Assembly (NCBI RefSeq): GCF_000591055.1
Contig: NC_020388.1
Coordinates: 2,418,001-2,482,000, forward strand
DNA length: 64,000 nucleotides
Source: Natronomonas moolapensis 8.8.11
Lineage (GTDB): Archaea; Halobacteriota; Halobacteria; Halobacteriales; Haloarculaceae
Direction of reading: 5' to 3'
The notes beneath the pieces were generated by a model, which saw only the letters and a list, made by a program, of their open reading frames with translations, was not told the DNA's origin and ran no database searches. Positions 26,867 through 35,873 of the stretch are shown one piece after another. The first letter of the stretch is position 1; every line of letters starts with the position of its first letter. The translations under genes and the position numbers were made by a program.

Positions 26867-28204
26867 ATGCGAACCGTCATCGTCGGGGCCGGGGAGGTCG
26901 GCACCTCGATCGCGAGGAGCCTCGCGCCGGCCCACGACGTCGTCGTCATCGACGTCGATGCCGACCGGGCCGAACAGTTGAAATACGAACTCGACGTCAT
27001 GACGCTTTCGGGCGACGGCACGTCGCTGTCGGTGCTGCGGGCGGCCGACGTCGCCTCGACGGACCTGTTCATCGCCAGCACCGACGACGACCGGACGAAC
27101 CTCGTGGCCGCCGAGACCGCCAAGACGCTCGCGGATCCGTTCACCATCGCCCGCACGAAAAGCGTCGAGTACCTCCGCACCTGGGAGCTGACGCGGGCGG
27201 CCTTCGGCGTCGACTTCATGGTGTGTTCGGACCTGTTGAGCGCCGAGAACGTCGTCCGCGTGGTCGGACTCCCCTCGGCGGTCGACGTCGACCCCTTCGC
27301 CGAGGGGCTCGTCCAGATGGCGGAGTTCGAGATCGACGCCCACAGCCCCGTCGCCGGACAGACCGTCGCCGAGGCCGACCGCTTCGAGTCGCTGACGTTC
27401 GCGGGGCTCTTTCGTGGCGACGAACTCTTTCTCCCGCGGGGGGATACCACCATCGAGGCCGGCGACCGGGCAGTCGTCATCGGCAGCCCCGGGAGCGTCC
27501 AGGCGTTCGCGAGCGACGTCGCCCCGGAGTCGACCCCGGGCGACGCCGACGAGATCGTCATCATCGGCGGCAGCCAGATCGGCTACCAGACCGCCCGCCT
27601 GCTCGAGGAACGCTCGCTGTCGCCGCGGCTCATAGAGCAGGACCACGACCGGGCCAGAGAACTCGCGGAGATGCTGCCGAACACGGTCGTGATGGAACAC
27701 GACGCGACCGACACGGAGTTTCTGGCCCGCGAGCACGTCGACGAGGCCGACATCGTCGTGGCGGCGCTGGACAGCGACGAACGGAACCTCCTGGTGTCGG
27801 TACTCGCCAAGCGCCTCGGGACCGACCGCGTCGTCGCGATCGTCGACAACGGCGAGTACGTGACGCTGTTCGAGGAGATCGGCATCGACGTGGCGATCAA
27901 CCCCCGGCAGGTGACCGCCGAGGAGATCACCCGCTTCACCCACAGCGGGATCGCGGAGAACATCGCGGTACTCGAGGGCGATCAGGCCGAAGTGCTGGAG
28001 CTCAAACTGACCGACGCGAGCGAACTCGTCGACCGCCCGATCAGCGAGGTCGCATCCGGCCTAGAGGCCGACGTCGTCTTCGGCGCGATCACCAGAGGCG
28101 GGACGCTGATCACTCCCCGCGGCGACACAGAGCTGTGTGCCGGCGACCACATCGTCGTCTTCGTCGAGACCGCCTTCGTCGAGAAACTGACGGCGATGGC
28201 GTAG
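26867..28204 (+). CDS. trkA: Trk potassium uptake regulatory protein TrkA
   Basis: TrkA is the cytoplasmic gating ring of Trk potassium channels and senses NAD(H). The 445-residue protein has two RCK_N domains (VIVGAGEVGTSIARSLA at residue 4 and IVIIGGSQIGYQTARLLEE near 230) and two RCK_C domains (about 145-215 and 360-440). The first GxGxxG is intact. The second reads GGSQIG, as in many TrkA. It starts eight bases after a GGAGG-like site. Its natural channel partner gene directly downstream is destroyed. Confidence 0.92.
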   Translation: MRTVIVGAGEVGTSIARSLAPAHDVVVIDVDADRAEQLKYELDVMTLSGDGTSLSVLRAADVASTDLFIASTDDDRTNLVAAETAKTLADPFTIARTKSVEYLRTWELTRAAFGVDFMVCSDLLSAENVVRVVGLPSAVDVDPFAEGLVQMAEFEIDAHSPVAGQTVAEADRFESLTFAGLFRGDELFLPRGDTTIEAGDRAVVIGSPGSVQAFASDVAPESTPGDADEIVIIGGSQIGYQTARLLEERSLSPRLIEQDHDRARELAEMLPNTVVMEHDATDTEFLAREHVDEADIVVAALDSDERNLLVSVLAKRLGTDRVVAIVDNGEYVTLFEEIGIDVAINPRQVTAEEITRFTHSGIAENIAVLEGDQAEVLELKLTDASELVDRPISEVASGLEADVVFGAITRGGTLITPRGDTELCAGDHIVVFVETAFVEKLTAMA

Positions 28205-28769
28205 ATGCTCCGGGTCCGGGTCCGGGTCGACTGGCGGGCGAGTTTCGACCTGACCGGGCGGGTGTTTTGGTATCTGGCCGTCCCGCTCGCGTTCGCGCTT
28301 TCGCTCGCGGTGTGGTACGGCGAGTCGGTCGTCCCGTTTCTTGCGGCCATCCTCCTCACGCTGGCGGTCGGGGGCGCGCTCCGGCGGCTTCCGGGCGATC
28401 CGGGCACCCTCGGCCCGCGTGAGGCGTTTCTCGCGGTGGCGGCGATCTGGTTTCTCGTCGCCGCCGTCGGGGCGGTGCCCTTCGCGGTCAGCGGCGCGGG
28501 GGTGTTCTCTCACCGCGTCAACGCGATGTCCGAGTCGATGAGCGGGCTGGCGACGACGCTACGGTCGTTCTCTGCCCGCGGCCGCGCGATCGTGATGTGG
28601 TGATGGCTCATCCAGTAGCTGGGCAGGCTCGGCATCCTCGTCCTCGCGACGGCGATCCTCTCGGAGCCCGGTGTCGGTGGCGCACAGCCGATGGAGACTG
28701 ATGTGGATCGGCCGGATCGAGATCATCCTCGTGTTGGTGCTCTTTACCGTCGACTTCTGGCGGTCGTGA
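28205..28769 (+). pseudogene. trkH: Decayed Trk potassium channel subunit TrkH
   Basis: The frame after trkA encodes a normal-looking TrkH N terminus (FDLTGRVFWYLAVPLAFALS, then VNAMSESMSGLATT for the usual FESMSGFTTTGA). It hits TGA at 28601 and TAG at 28616. Reading through gives LGRLGILVLATAILSEPGVG and GAQPM, the next TrkH block. After a frame change, 28701-28769 encodes MWIGRIEIILVLVLFTVDFW and a stop, which is the extreme C terminus of TrkH. About 300-350 residues between these blocks are missing. Stops, a small deletion, a frameshift and the large deletion show that no channel can be made. Confidence 0.88.
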
Positions 28770-28812
28770 CAGGGTCGGGGGATCCGAGACGAGTCGACGT
28801 GCCGCCGGATCG

Positions 28813-30624
28813 CTACCGGCTGAACAGCCGCCGGAGGAGTCCCCATCCGGCAGGCCGCTCGGTTATTGCGACCGAACAGTCGAGTTCATCGACGACGTCG
28901 AGGTGCAAGGAGTCGGTGACGAGCCGCGAGAGCACGCCCCGCTCGGTCGCGCCGATCAACGCGAGCGAGTGGTCGGCGGAGGCCCGGGCGATCGCGCCCT
29001 CGATGTCGCCGGCGTCGTCGACGAGCAACTCGGCCCCCTCGAGGTCGTTCTCCTCGGCCCACGAGCGGAGAAACGCCGTCCCGGCCGCCCGCTCGGCCGG
29101 CGAGTCGACGACATGCAGCAACGACACCTCGGCCCCGACGCCGGCCCGCAGGGCGTTCGCGACCTCGGCGCTCAGCGTGGCGTTCGTTCGGCCGTCCGTC
29201 GCGACGAGGACGCGCGACAGATCCAGCCCGCGGTCCTTGAGCACGAGGAAGTCACACGGCGGTTCGCGCTTGAGCTGGTCGATCGAACGCTGTGGTTTAT
29301 CGCGCGCCCACGGCCGGCCGTCGTCCCACCCGAGCACCACGAGGTCGGCCGCCATCGACCGCGCCTCGTCGAACATCTCGGTGAACGACCGGTGGGAGAC
29401 GACCGTCGAGGAGCTGTATCGCACGTCGTAGTCGTCCGCCGTCGCCTCGATGTCACGCAGGAGCGCCTTCGACTCGCCCGTGATCCGGTCGACCTGTCCG
29501 GGGTCGTACCGTCGGAGCATCCGGTCGGACGTCTCGATCAAGTGGACGACGTGGACGTTCGCGTCCGCCCGCTGTTCGGCGAGCGCACAGGCCAACTCGA
29601 CGAGAGGAGCCTCCGTCCGGGGGTTCGCGATCGGGACCATCACCCGGTAGGCGTCCGCCGCCGCGTCGTCGGGACGCTCCCCCGTGTCCAAAAGTGGGAC
29701 GTATGAGCGCCCGGCCAGGCCGCCGAACGCCGACTCCTGGAGCGATAGCCGGCGCTCGATCCCGCCGAAGCGCGCCTCCTCGAGACGCTCTTCGGTGGTC
29801 TGGAAGTAGTTGACGAGGGTGACGAGGACGACACCGCCGACGGTGTTGCCGAGGAGGACGGGGAAGACGAAGCCGACGAGGCCGGACAAAAGGGCTGCCT
29901 CGCCGAGGAAGACGAGATACATGAGTTCGGTAAAGGAGACGACGACGTGAAACAGGTCCGCAAGCGGGATCAACAGAAAGGCGATGTAGACTAAGAAGAA
30001 CCGCGAGACCGTATCGCGGGCGGCGAAGTCGAGCCAGACGACGCCGGCGACAATCAACCCCGCGAACCCGGCCTTGAAAAACAGATCAAAAAAGCCCGTC
30101 TCGACGCCCTTCCGCGAGATGTCGACGGCAACAGCGGCCGTCTCAGGCGAAAACACGCCCGTCCGCGCCAGGATCAACGCCCCGAAGAGCCCCCCGGCGA
30201 AGTTCCCGGCGAGGACGATCCCCCACTGCCGCATCATGGCGGGGAGACTCGCCAGCCGCTCCAAGACGAGCGCGACTGGCGGAACCGTGTTCTCGGTGTA
30301 GAGTTGATAGCCGCCAAGGATGATGTATATGAACCCGATCGGGTACAGGAGCGCGCTCGACAGGGGCGCGCCGTCGGTCTTGGCGGTCATCGACGAGTAG
30401 ATCAAGAAGGTGAGCGTGATCGCGAAGCCGCCCGCCAGCGCGCTGAAAAACAGCTCACGGGTCTCCGTGGTGACCTCCTCGTCGGCGGCGGCGATGATGC
30501 GCTGGAACACCTCGTCGGTCCCGAAGCGATCGCGGATGACCTCCCCGACGGCGGGCGCGCCGCTTCTGGATCGTTCGACCGCATCCCGCACGGAGGTGTC
30601 CTCGTCCGGCTCCCGGTCGTTCAT
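28813..30624 (-). CDS. FNT-family channel fused to two universal stress protein domains
   Basis: The 603-residue protein has a formate/nitrite transporter (FNT) membrane domain at about residues 35-285. It shows GGYQLYTENTVPP near 104 (the SLF-type loop position), HVVVSFTELMY near 226 and the loop LGNTVGGVVLV near 258. Two USP-like domains follow (about 326-470 and 475-590); the second contains VLVATDGRTNATL. The first has VVLGWDDGRPW instead of a clean ATP-binding G-loop. The fusion suggests channel activity tied to a stress or nucleotide signal. The start at the ATG complementary to 30622-30624 avoids an uncharged upstream extension. Confidence 0.85.
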   Translation of the reverse strand: MNDREPDEDTSVRDAVERSRSGAPAVGEVIRDRFGTDEVFQRIIAAADEEVTTETRELFFSALAGGFAITLTFLIYSSMTAKTDGAPLSSALLYPIGFIYIILGGYQLYTENTVPPVALVLERLASLPAMMRQWGIVLAGNFAGGLFGALILARTGVFSPETAAVAVDISRKGVETGFFDLFFKAGFAGLIVAGVVWLDFAARDTVSRFFLVYIAFLLIPLADLFHVVVSFTELMYLVFLGEAALLSGLVGFVFPVLLGNTVGGVVLVTLVNYFQTTEERLEEARFGGIERRLSLQESAFGGLAGRSYVPLLDTGERPDDAAADAYRVMVPIANPRTEAPLVELACALAEQRADANVHVVHLIETSDRMLRRYDPGQVDRITGESKALLRDIEATADDYDVRYSSSTVVSHRSFTEMFDEARSMAADLVVLGWDDGRPWARDKPQRSIDQLKREPPCDFLVLKDRGLDLSRVLVATDGRTNATLSAEVANALRAGVGAEVSLLHVVDSPAERAAGTAFLRSWAEENDLEGAELLVDDAGDIEGAIARASADHSLALIGATERGVLSRLVTDSLHLDVVDELDCSVAITERPAGWGLLRRLFSR

Positions 30625-30729
30625 TGGTTCCGGTACCGCCGCCCCCGGACTAATCAGTTTATGTACGCGGTTGCTCCCGCGTCCGGGGTGTCCGCCGGCT
30701 GGGTGTCCTCGATCGGGGGCGTCAGTGGT

Positions 30730-30750
30730 ACATACCGGTAACCGGTATGT
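30730..30750. promoter_or_regulatory. Perfect 21-bp palindrome between FNT-USP and TFB genes
   Basis: Arms ACATACCGGT (30730-30739) and ACCGGTATGT (30741-30750) are exact reverse complements about a single A. The site is 106 bases before the FNT-USP start on one side and 78 before the TFB start on the other, and about 40-60 bases upstream of the TFB TATA-like sequence (atttttaaaac, 30791-30801). It is very likely a dimer-binding operator; the regulator is unknown. Confidence 0.75.
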
Positions 30751-30827
30751 CGCGTTCCGCGTCCGCCCCGGACCGGGGCCGCTCGCGGCCATTTTTAAAA
30801 CCCGATCCGGACGAAGGTCCACATGTG

Positions 30828-31691
30828 ATGAGCACGACGACACGACAGGCGTGCCCCGAATGCGACGGCCCGCTCCGGAGCACAGGGACGGAGACTATCT
30901 GTACGGAGTGTGGCCTCGTCGTCGCCGAGGACGAACTGGATCGCGGCCCCGAGTGGCGCTCGTTCGACGACGACGAGACGAACCCCGAGCGCTGTGGGGC
31001 GCCGCTGACGCGCTCGCGTCACGACCGTGGGCTCTCGACCGAGATCGGGCGCTCGACCCGGCTCAAAGGCCGCAAACGGCGGCAGGTGGCCCGGATGCGG
31101 AAGCATCACAAGCGGGCCCGGATCCCCTCGAAGCGTGCCAGAAACCGGATCCACGGGTTCACCGAGATCCGGCGGCTGGTCGGGCAGTTGGAGCTGCCGG
31201 AGGACCTGCGCGATCGCTCGTGTGTCCGCTTCGAGTCGGCGCAGAAGGCCGATCTCCTCCAGGGGCGCTGCATCGAGGGGTTCGCCGCCGCGTCGGTGTA
31301 TGCGACCTGTCGGACGGCGTCGGTCTCGCGGACGCTCGAGGAGATCGTCGCCGTCGCGAGCGCCGACGCGGACGAACTCAAGGTCGCCTACGGGGCGTTG
31401 AACCGAGCGCTCGATCTCCCGACGGGTCCGATCGACCCCGCCGAGTACCTCGCCCGGTTCGCGTCGAAACTCGACGTCCCGACCGACGTCGAGCGGGCGG
31501 CCCGGCGGTTGGCGAGGGAGGCCCACGAATCCGGACTCGCGACGGGGCGAAACCCGAGCGGCGTCGCGGCGGCGTGTCTGTACACCGCCGCTCGACGGGA
31601 CGGCCACGACCTCACCCAGCGCGAGGCCAGCGACGTCGCCGGCGTGTCGGCGGTGACCGTCCGGAACACCTACCAGGATCTACGCGAGTAA
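30828..31691 (+). CDS. tfb: Transcription initiation factor TFB
   Basis: TFB binds TBP-TATA complexes and recruits RNA polymerase. The 287-residue protein has a zinc ribbon (C9, C12, C25, C28 in CPEC and CTEC), the B-reader region GPEWRSFDDDETN near 45, and two cyclin-like repeats (about 95-185 and 190-285). The second repeat ends REASDVAGVSAVTVRNTYQD with its helix-turn-helix. Haloarchaea carry many TFB paralogues used for different conditions. TFB repeats are complete but the linker is rich in K/R (RKRRQVARMRKHHKRAR), which is usual. Confidence 0.93.
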   Translation: MSTTTRQACPECDGPLRSTGTETICTECGLVVAEDELDRGPEWRSFDDDETNPERCGAPLTRSRHDRGLSTEIGRSTRLKGRKRRQVARMRKHHKRARIPSKRARNRIHGFTEIRRLVGQLELPEDLRDRSCVRFESAQKADLLQGRCIEGFAAASVYATCRTASVSRTLEEIVAVASADADELKVAYGALNRALDLPTGPIDPAEYLARFASKLDVPTDVERAARRLAREAHESGLATGRNPSGVAAACLYTAARRDGHDLTQREASDVAGVSAVTVRNTYQDLRE

Positions 31692-31743
31692 GCGACGCCG
31701 GGCTCTCGGGACGGTCTGTGGCGTCGGCGGGGTCGTATCGAGC

Positions 31744-32391
31744 TCACCCGAAATTCTCGGACTTCGCTCCGTCGGGGTCGCCCCCAGCCGCGGCGATGGC
31801 CGCCTCGGCGTCGGCAAGGAAGTCGCCGAAGCCGTACACGAACACCGCCTCGCCATCCACCCCGGAGAGGACGTCGCCGACGGCGTCGGTGAGAGCCGTC
31901 CCGTCGGCAAGGACGAACACGTCCGCGCCGGACGTCGCGAGCGCGGCGAGGCGATCCTCGTGGAGGGGGTGTTCGTCCCGGTAGACGACGGCCGCTTCGC
32001 CGCCGTCTGCGAGCGCGCGTTCGGCGATGGCGACGGCGGGGCCGACGCCGGGACCGCCAGCGAGGACGACGACCCGCGGCTCGTCCTCGTAGTAGTTGTC
32101 GCCGAAGGGGCCGGTGACGGTGATCGAATCGCCCGGCACGACCGAGACGAGGTACTCGCTGAAGGCGCCACCCTCCTCGGGATCGTATCCGATCGTGAGT
32201 TCGAACGTCTCGTCCGTGTCCGGGGAGGAGACGGTGTAAAACCGGCCGACCGACTCGCCGTCGATCTCCGTTTCGAGTTTGATGAACTGCCCGGGGCGGG
32301 TCTCGAACCCCTCGGGCGTCGTTGCTTCGATGGCGACGGCGTCGGGGCCGACATCGCGAACGGCGACGACGGTCGTCTCGGTTGGGTCCAT
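31744..32391 (-). CDS. FAD/NAD(P)-binding oxidoreductase (FNR-like)
   Basis: The 215-residue protein is a compact ferredoxin-NADP reductase-type flavoprotein. RFYTVSSPDTDE near residue 45 matches the RxYS/T FAD motif, GPFGDNYYEDEPR near 88 follows, and VVLAGGPGVGPAVAIAE near 103 is the NAD(P)-binding GGxGxxP loop. The end VFVYGFGDFLADAEAAIAA takes the CGP..M position but without Cys. It diverges from korA, so it may pass electrons between ferredoxin and NAD(P), though it lacks an iron-sulfur domain of its own. Confidence 0.82.
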   Translation of the reverse strand: MDPTETTVVAVRDVGPDAVAIEATTPEGFETRPGQFIKLETEIDGESVGRFYTVSSPDTDETFELTIGYDPEEGGAFSEYLVSVVPGDSITVTGPFGDNYYEDEPRVVVLAGGPGVGPAVAIAERALADGGEAAVVYRDEHPLHEDRLAALATSGADVFVLADGTALTDAVGDVLSGVDGEAVFVYGFGDFLADAEAAIAAAGGDPDGAKSENFG

Positions 32392-32557
32392 ACCGTAAAT
32401 ATACCCAGCCGGCCGCAAGGCGCTTTCGGAGCCAGCCGGCGGCTCCGGGACCGATACGCCCACGAGCAGTCTTTTTCCGTCGTCTCGTGGCCGAATCACG
32501 CCCGGGACGGCGGTATTCAGAAGGCTTAACGTGCACGGTGTTGAAGCCCGACGTAGT

Positions 32558-34321
32558 ATGCCAACGGACCTGAACTGGGCTGTCGGCGGGGAAGCCGGCG
32601 ACGGGATCGACTCGACTGGGAAGATCTTCGCCCAGGCGCTCTCGCGGGCAGGGCGTCACGTCTTTACTTCCAAGGATTTCGCATCGCGAATCCGCGGCGG
32701 ATACACCGCGTACAAAGTACGGACGTCGGTCGACCGCGTCGAGAGCGTCGTCGACAGGCTCGACATCCTGATCGCGCTCACCGAGCGGACCGTCGAGGAG
32801 AACCTCGACGAGTTACACGGCGACTCGATCGTCATCTACGACGGCGAGCGCTCGATGATGTCCGACTTCGAGGCCCCGGGAGAGACGACGGGACTCGACG
32901 TCCCGCTGAAGCGGCTCGCGGAGGACGCCGGCGGGGCGATCATGCGCAACATCGTCGCATTGGGTGCCGCCTGCGCCGTCTCGGGGTTCGACATCGAGTA
33001 TCTCGATGAGTCCCTCGAGAAGCGCTTCGGCGGCAAGGGCGAAGCGATCGTCGAAAACAACAAGAAGGCGGCCCGCGTCGGCGCGGAGTACGTCGATGAG
33101 GAGTACGACATCTCGACGCCGTACGACCTCGAGACGACCGACAACGACTACGTCCTCCTGAACGGCGACGAGGCGATCGGGATGGGCGCGTTGGTCGCCG
33201 GCTGTCGGTTCTATGCCGGCTACCCGATCACGCCCGCGACGGACGTGATGGAGTACCTGAAGGGCCGCATCGAGGACTACGGCGGAATCGTCGTCCAGGC
33301 GGAAGACGAACTCTCCGCTATCAACATGGCGTTGGGCGGAGCCCGTGCCGGCGCGCGGTCGATGACCGCGACGTCGGGACCGGGCATCGACCTGATGACG
33401 GAGACGTTCGGGCTCGTCGCGACCTCCGAGACGCCGCTCGTCATCTGTAACGTCATGCGCTCGGGTCCCTCGACGGGGATGCCGACCAAACAGGAGCAAG
33501 GCGATCTCAACGGGATGCTCTACGGCGGCCACGGCGAGATCCCGCGGTTCGTCCTCGCGCCGACGAACATCGCCGAGTGTTTCCACAAGGCGATCGAGGC
33601 GTTCAACCTCGCAGAAAAGTACCAGACGCCGGTGTATCTGACCGGCGACCTCTCGCTTGCGGTCACCGAACAGACGTTCGAGCCCGAGGAGTTCGACATG
33701 GACGCCGTCGAGGTCGACCGCGGCAAAGTCGTCGACGAGGGAACGATAGAGGAGTGGCAAAACGAAAAAGGACAGTTCAAACCCCACGCGGTCACCGACG
33801 ACGGGGTCAGCCCCCGCTCGTTCCCCGGCACGGACGGCGGCGCGCACATGTCGACCGGCCTCGAACACGACGAGTTGGGCCGACGGACAGAGGACACCGA
33901 GATGCGGATCGAGCAGGTCGACAAGCGCGAGCGGAAGGTCGAAACCGCACAAAAAGAGGAGGACTGGAGCCCCCGGGAGTTCGGCGACGCCGACGCCGAC
34001 ACGCTCGTGGTCTCGTGGGGCTCGAACGAGGGCGCAATACGGGAGGCGATGACGATCCTCGCCGAGGACGACATCGACGTGCGGTTCATTTCGGTGCCGT
34101 ACGTCTTCCCGCGACCCGACCTCACGGAGGCGGTCGAGACGGCGGAGAAGACGGTCGTCGTCGAGTGTAACGCGACCGGGCAGTTCGCCGACCTCGTCGA
34201 GCACGACACGCTTTCGAGGGTACAGCGTATCAACAAGTACAACGGCGTCCGTTTCAAGGCGGACGAGCTCGCCGAGGAGGTCAAAGCCGCCCTCGGCGAA
34301 CCGACGGAGGTGGAGGCCTGA
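32558..34321 (+). CDS. korA: 2-oxoacid:ferredoxin oxidoreductase alpha subunit (gamma-alpha fusion)
   Basis: KorAB oxidatively decarboxylates 2-oxoglutarate (or another 2-oxoacid) with CoA and reduces ferredoxin. The 587-residue alpha subunit carries the gamma domain at its N terminus (AVGGEAGDGIDSTGKIFAQA at about 9-28). The alpha domain starts near residue 195, with GCRFYAGYPITPATDVMEYL near 217 (GYPITPAT is the signature) and TSGPGIDLM near 274. The haloarchaeal length and form are normal. Substrate choice (2-oxoglutarate over pyruvate) rests on resemblance to haloarchaeal Kor. Confidence 0.9.
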   Translation: MPTDLNWAVGGEAGDGIDSTGKIFAQALSRAGRHVFTSKDFASRIRGGYTAYKVRTSVDRVESVVDRLDILIALTERTVEENLDELHGDSIVIYDGERSMMSDFEAPGETTGLDVPLKRLAEDAGGAIMRNIVALGAACAVSGFDIEYLDESLEKRFGGKGEAIVENNKKAARVGAEYVDEEYDISTPYDLETTDNDYVLLNGDEAIGMGALVAGCRFYAGYPITPATDVMEYLKGRIEDYGGIVVQAEDELSAINMALGGARAGARSMTATSGPGIDLMTETFGLVATSETPLVICNVMRSGPSTGMPTKQEQGDLNGMLYGGHGEIPRFVLAPTNIAECFHKAIEAFNLAEKYQTPVYLTGDLSLAVTEQTFEPEEFDMDAVEVDRGKVVDEGTIEEWQNEKGQFKPHAVTDDGVSPRSFPGTDGGAHMSTGLEHDELGRRTEDTEMRIEQVDKRERKVETAQKEEDWSPREFGDADADTLVVSWGSNEGAIREAMTILAEDDIDVRFISVPYVFPRPDLTEAVETAEKTVVVECNATGQFADLVEHDTLSRVQRINKYNGVRFKADELAEEVKAALGEPTEVEA

Positions 34322-34323
34322 CA

Positions 34324-35193
34324 ATGAGTTCCAACGTTCGATTCACCGAGTTCAAATCCGACAAGCAACCGACGTGGTGTCCCGGCTGCGGTGATTTCGG
34401 GACGATGAACGGCATGATGAAAGCGCTGGCCGAGACCGGCAACGATCCCGACAACACGTTCGTGGTCGCCGGCATCGGCTGCTCGGGGAAGATCGGCACC
34501 TACATGCACAGCTACGCGCTGCACGGTGTTCACGGTCGCGCCCTGCCCGTCGGGACCGGCGTGAAAATCGCCAACCCCGACCTCGAGGTGATGGTCGCCG
34601 GCGGCGACGGCGACGGCTACTCCATCGGCGCCGGCCACTTCGTCCACGCGGTCCGGCGCAACGTCGACATGACATACGTCGTCATGGACAACCGCATCTA
34701 CGGGCTGACCAAAGGGCAGTTCTCCCCGACCTCTCGGGAGGATTTCGAGACCTCGACCTCCCCGGACGGGACGAACCAACAGCCGGTCAACCCCCTCGCA
34801 CTCGCGCTCGCATCGGGCGGCACCTTCATCGCCCAGTCGTTTTCGTCGGACTCCCAGCGCCACGCCGAGATCGTCCAGGAGGCCATCGAACACGACGGCT
34901 TCGGCTTCGTGAACGTCTACTCGCCGTGCGTGACGTTCAACGACGTCGACACCTACGATTACTTCCGGGATGCGATCGTCGACGTCGGCGACGACGACTT
35001 CGATCACGACCGCACCGACTACGACGACGCCAAGGATCTCATTCTCGACCGCGACAAGGAGTACCAGGGCGTCATCTACCAAAACGAGAGTTCGGTCGGC
35101 TACGAGACACGCGAGGGCGTCGAAGAACCCATGACTGACATCCCCGACGGCGCCCCCGAGGACGCGATGGACCTCGTCCGCGAGTTCTACTGA
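34324..35193 (+). CDS. korB: 2-oxoacid:ferredoxin oxidoreductase beta subunit
   Basis: The 289-residue subunit binds thiamine diphosphate and one 4Fe-4S cluster. TWCPGCGDFG (C19, C22) and GIGCSGKIG (C53) give three cluster ligands, with a fourth Cys in YSPCVTF near 200. GGDGDGYSIGAGHFVHAVR near 95 and VVMDNRIYGLTKGQ near 119 form the TPP site. It starts two bases after korA. Confidence 0.93.
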   Translation: MSSNVRFTEFKSDKQPTWCPGCGDFGTMNGMMKALAETGNDPDNTFVVAGIGCSGKIGTYMHSYALHGVHGRALPVGTGVKIANPDLEVMVAGGDGDGYSIGAGHFVHAVRRNVDMTYVVMDNRIYGLTKGQFSPTSREDFETSTSPDGTNQQPVNPLALALASGGTFIAQSFSSDSQRHAEIVQEAIEHDGFGFVNVYSPCVTFNDVDTYDYFRDAIVDVGDDDFDHDRTDYDDAKDLILDRDKEYQGVIYQNESSVGYETREGVEEPMTDIPDGAPEDAMDLVREFY

Positions 35194-35197
35194 CGAA

Positions 35198-35216
35198 GCC
35201 GCGAAAACGGTTTTTT
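35198..35216 (+). terminator. Oligo-T terminator after korAB
   Basis: gccgcgaaaacggtttttt after the korB stop combines a small ccg/cgg stem with six Ts, the usual archaeal termination signal. Confidence 0.5.
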
Positions 35217-35238
35217 CTCCCCCGCCCGAGGGACCGAC

Positions 35239-35817
35239 ATGACGCTCGAACTCGATCCGGAGTCGACCGCGGTCGTCGTCGTCGATATGCAAAACGGCTT
35301 TTGTCATCCCGAGGGCTCGCTGTACGCGCCGGGGAGCGAGGCGGCGATCGACCCCTGCGCCGAGGTGGTCGCCGAGGCCCGCAAGGCCGGCGCCGCGGTC
35401 GTCTTCACCCGCGACGTCCACCCGCCCGAGCAGTTCGAGGGCAACCACTACTACGACGAGTTCGACCGGTGGGGCGAACACGTCCTCGAAGGCTCGTGGG
35501 AGGCCGAACTCGTTTCGGAGCTCTCCCCCGAAGACGGGGATCTGGTCGTGGTCAAACACACCTACGACGCCTTTCACCAAACGGAACTGGAGGGGTATCT
35601 CCGGAGTCACGGCATCGACGACCTCGTGTTCTGTGGAACGCTCGCGAACGTCTGTGTGCTCCACACCGCCGGATCGGCGGGGCTGCGAGATTACCGTCCG
35701 ATCCTCCTCGAGGACGCCATCGGAGCAATCGAGGACGACCACCGCGAGTACGCTCTCGAACACGCCGAGTGGCTCTTCGGCGAGGTCCACCCGCGCTCGG
35801 CGGTCGAGTTCGCGTAG
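35239..35817 (+). CDS. pncA: Nicotinamidase / isochorismatase family hydrolase
   Basis: The 192-residue protein has the Asp-Lys-Cys triad of nicotinamidase: D16 in VVVDMQNGF, K106 in VVVKHTYDAFHQTEL and C139 in CGTLANVCVLHTA. The metal-site region FTRDVHPPEQ follows D16 as in PncA. Nicotinamide deamidation for NAD salvage is the best guess; other small amidases of the family cannot be excluded. Confidence 0.8.
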   Translation: MTLELDPESTAVVVVDMQNGFCHPEGSLYAPGSEAAIDPCAEVVAEARKAGAAVVFTRDVHPPEQFEGNHYYDEFDRWGEHVLEGSWEAELVSELSPEDGDLVVVKHTYDAFHQTELEGYLRSHGIDDLVFCGTLANVCVLHTAGSAGLRDYRPILLEDAIGAIEDDHREYALEHAEWLFGEVHPRSAVEFA

Positions 35818-35873
35818 CCGGCCCGGTCGCCTGCTTTCCCCGTATTTAAGTCCGGTCGCCAAGAACCGTGGGT

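Noticed and set aside
33520-35862. 780-codon minus-strand frame opposite korAB and pncA
   Set aside because: It mirrors known genes and has no recognisable protein content.
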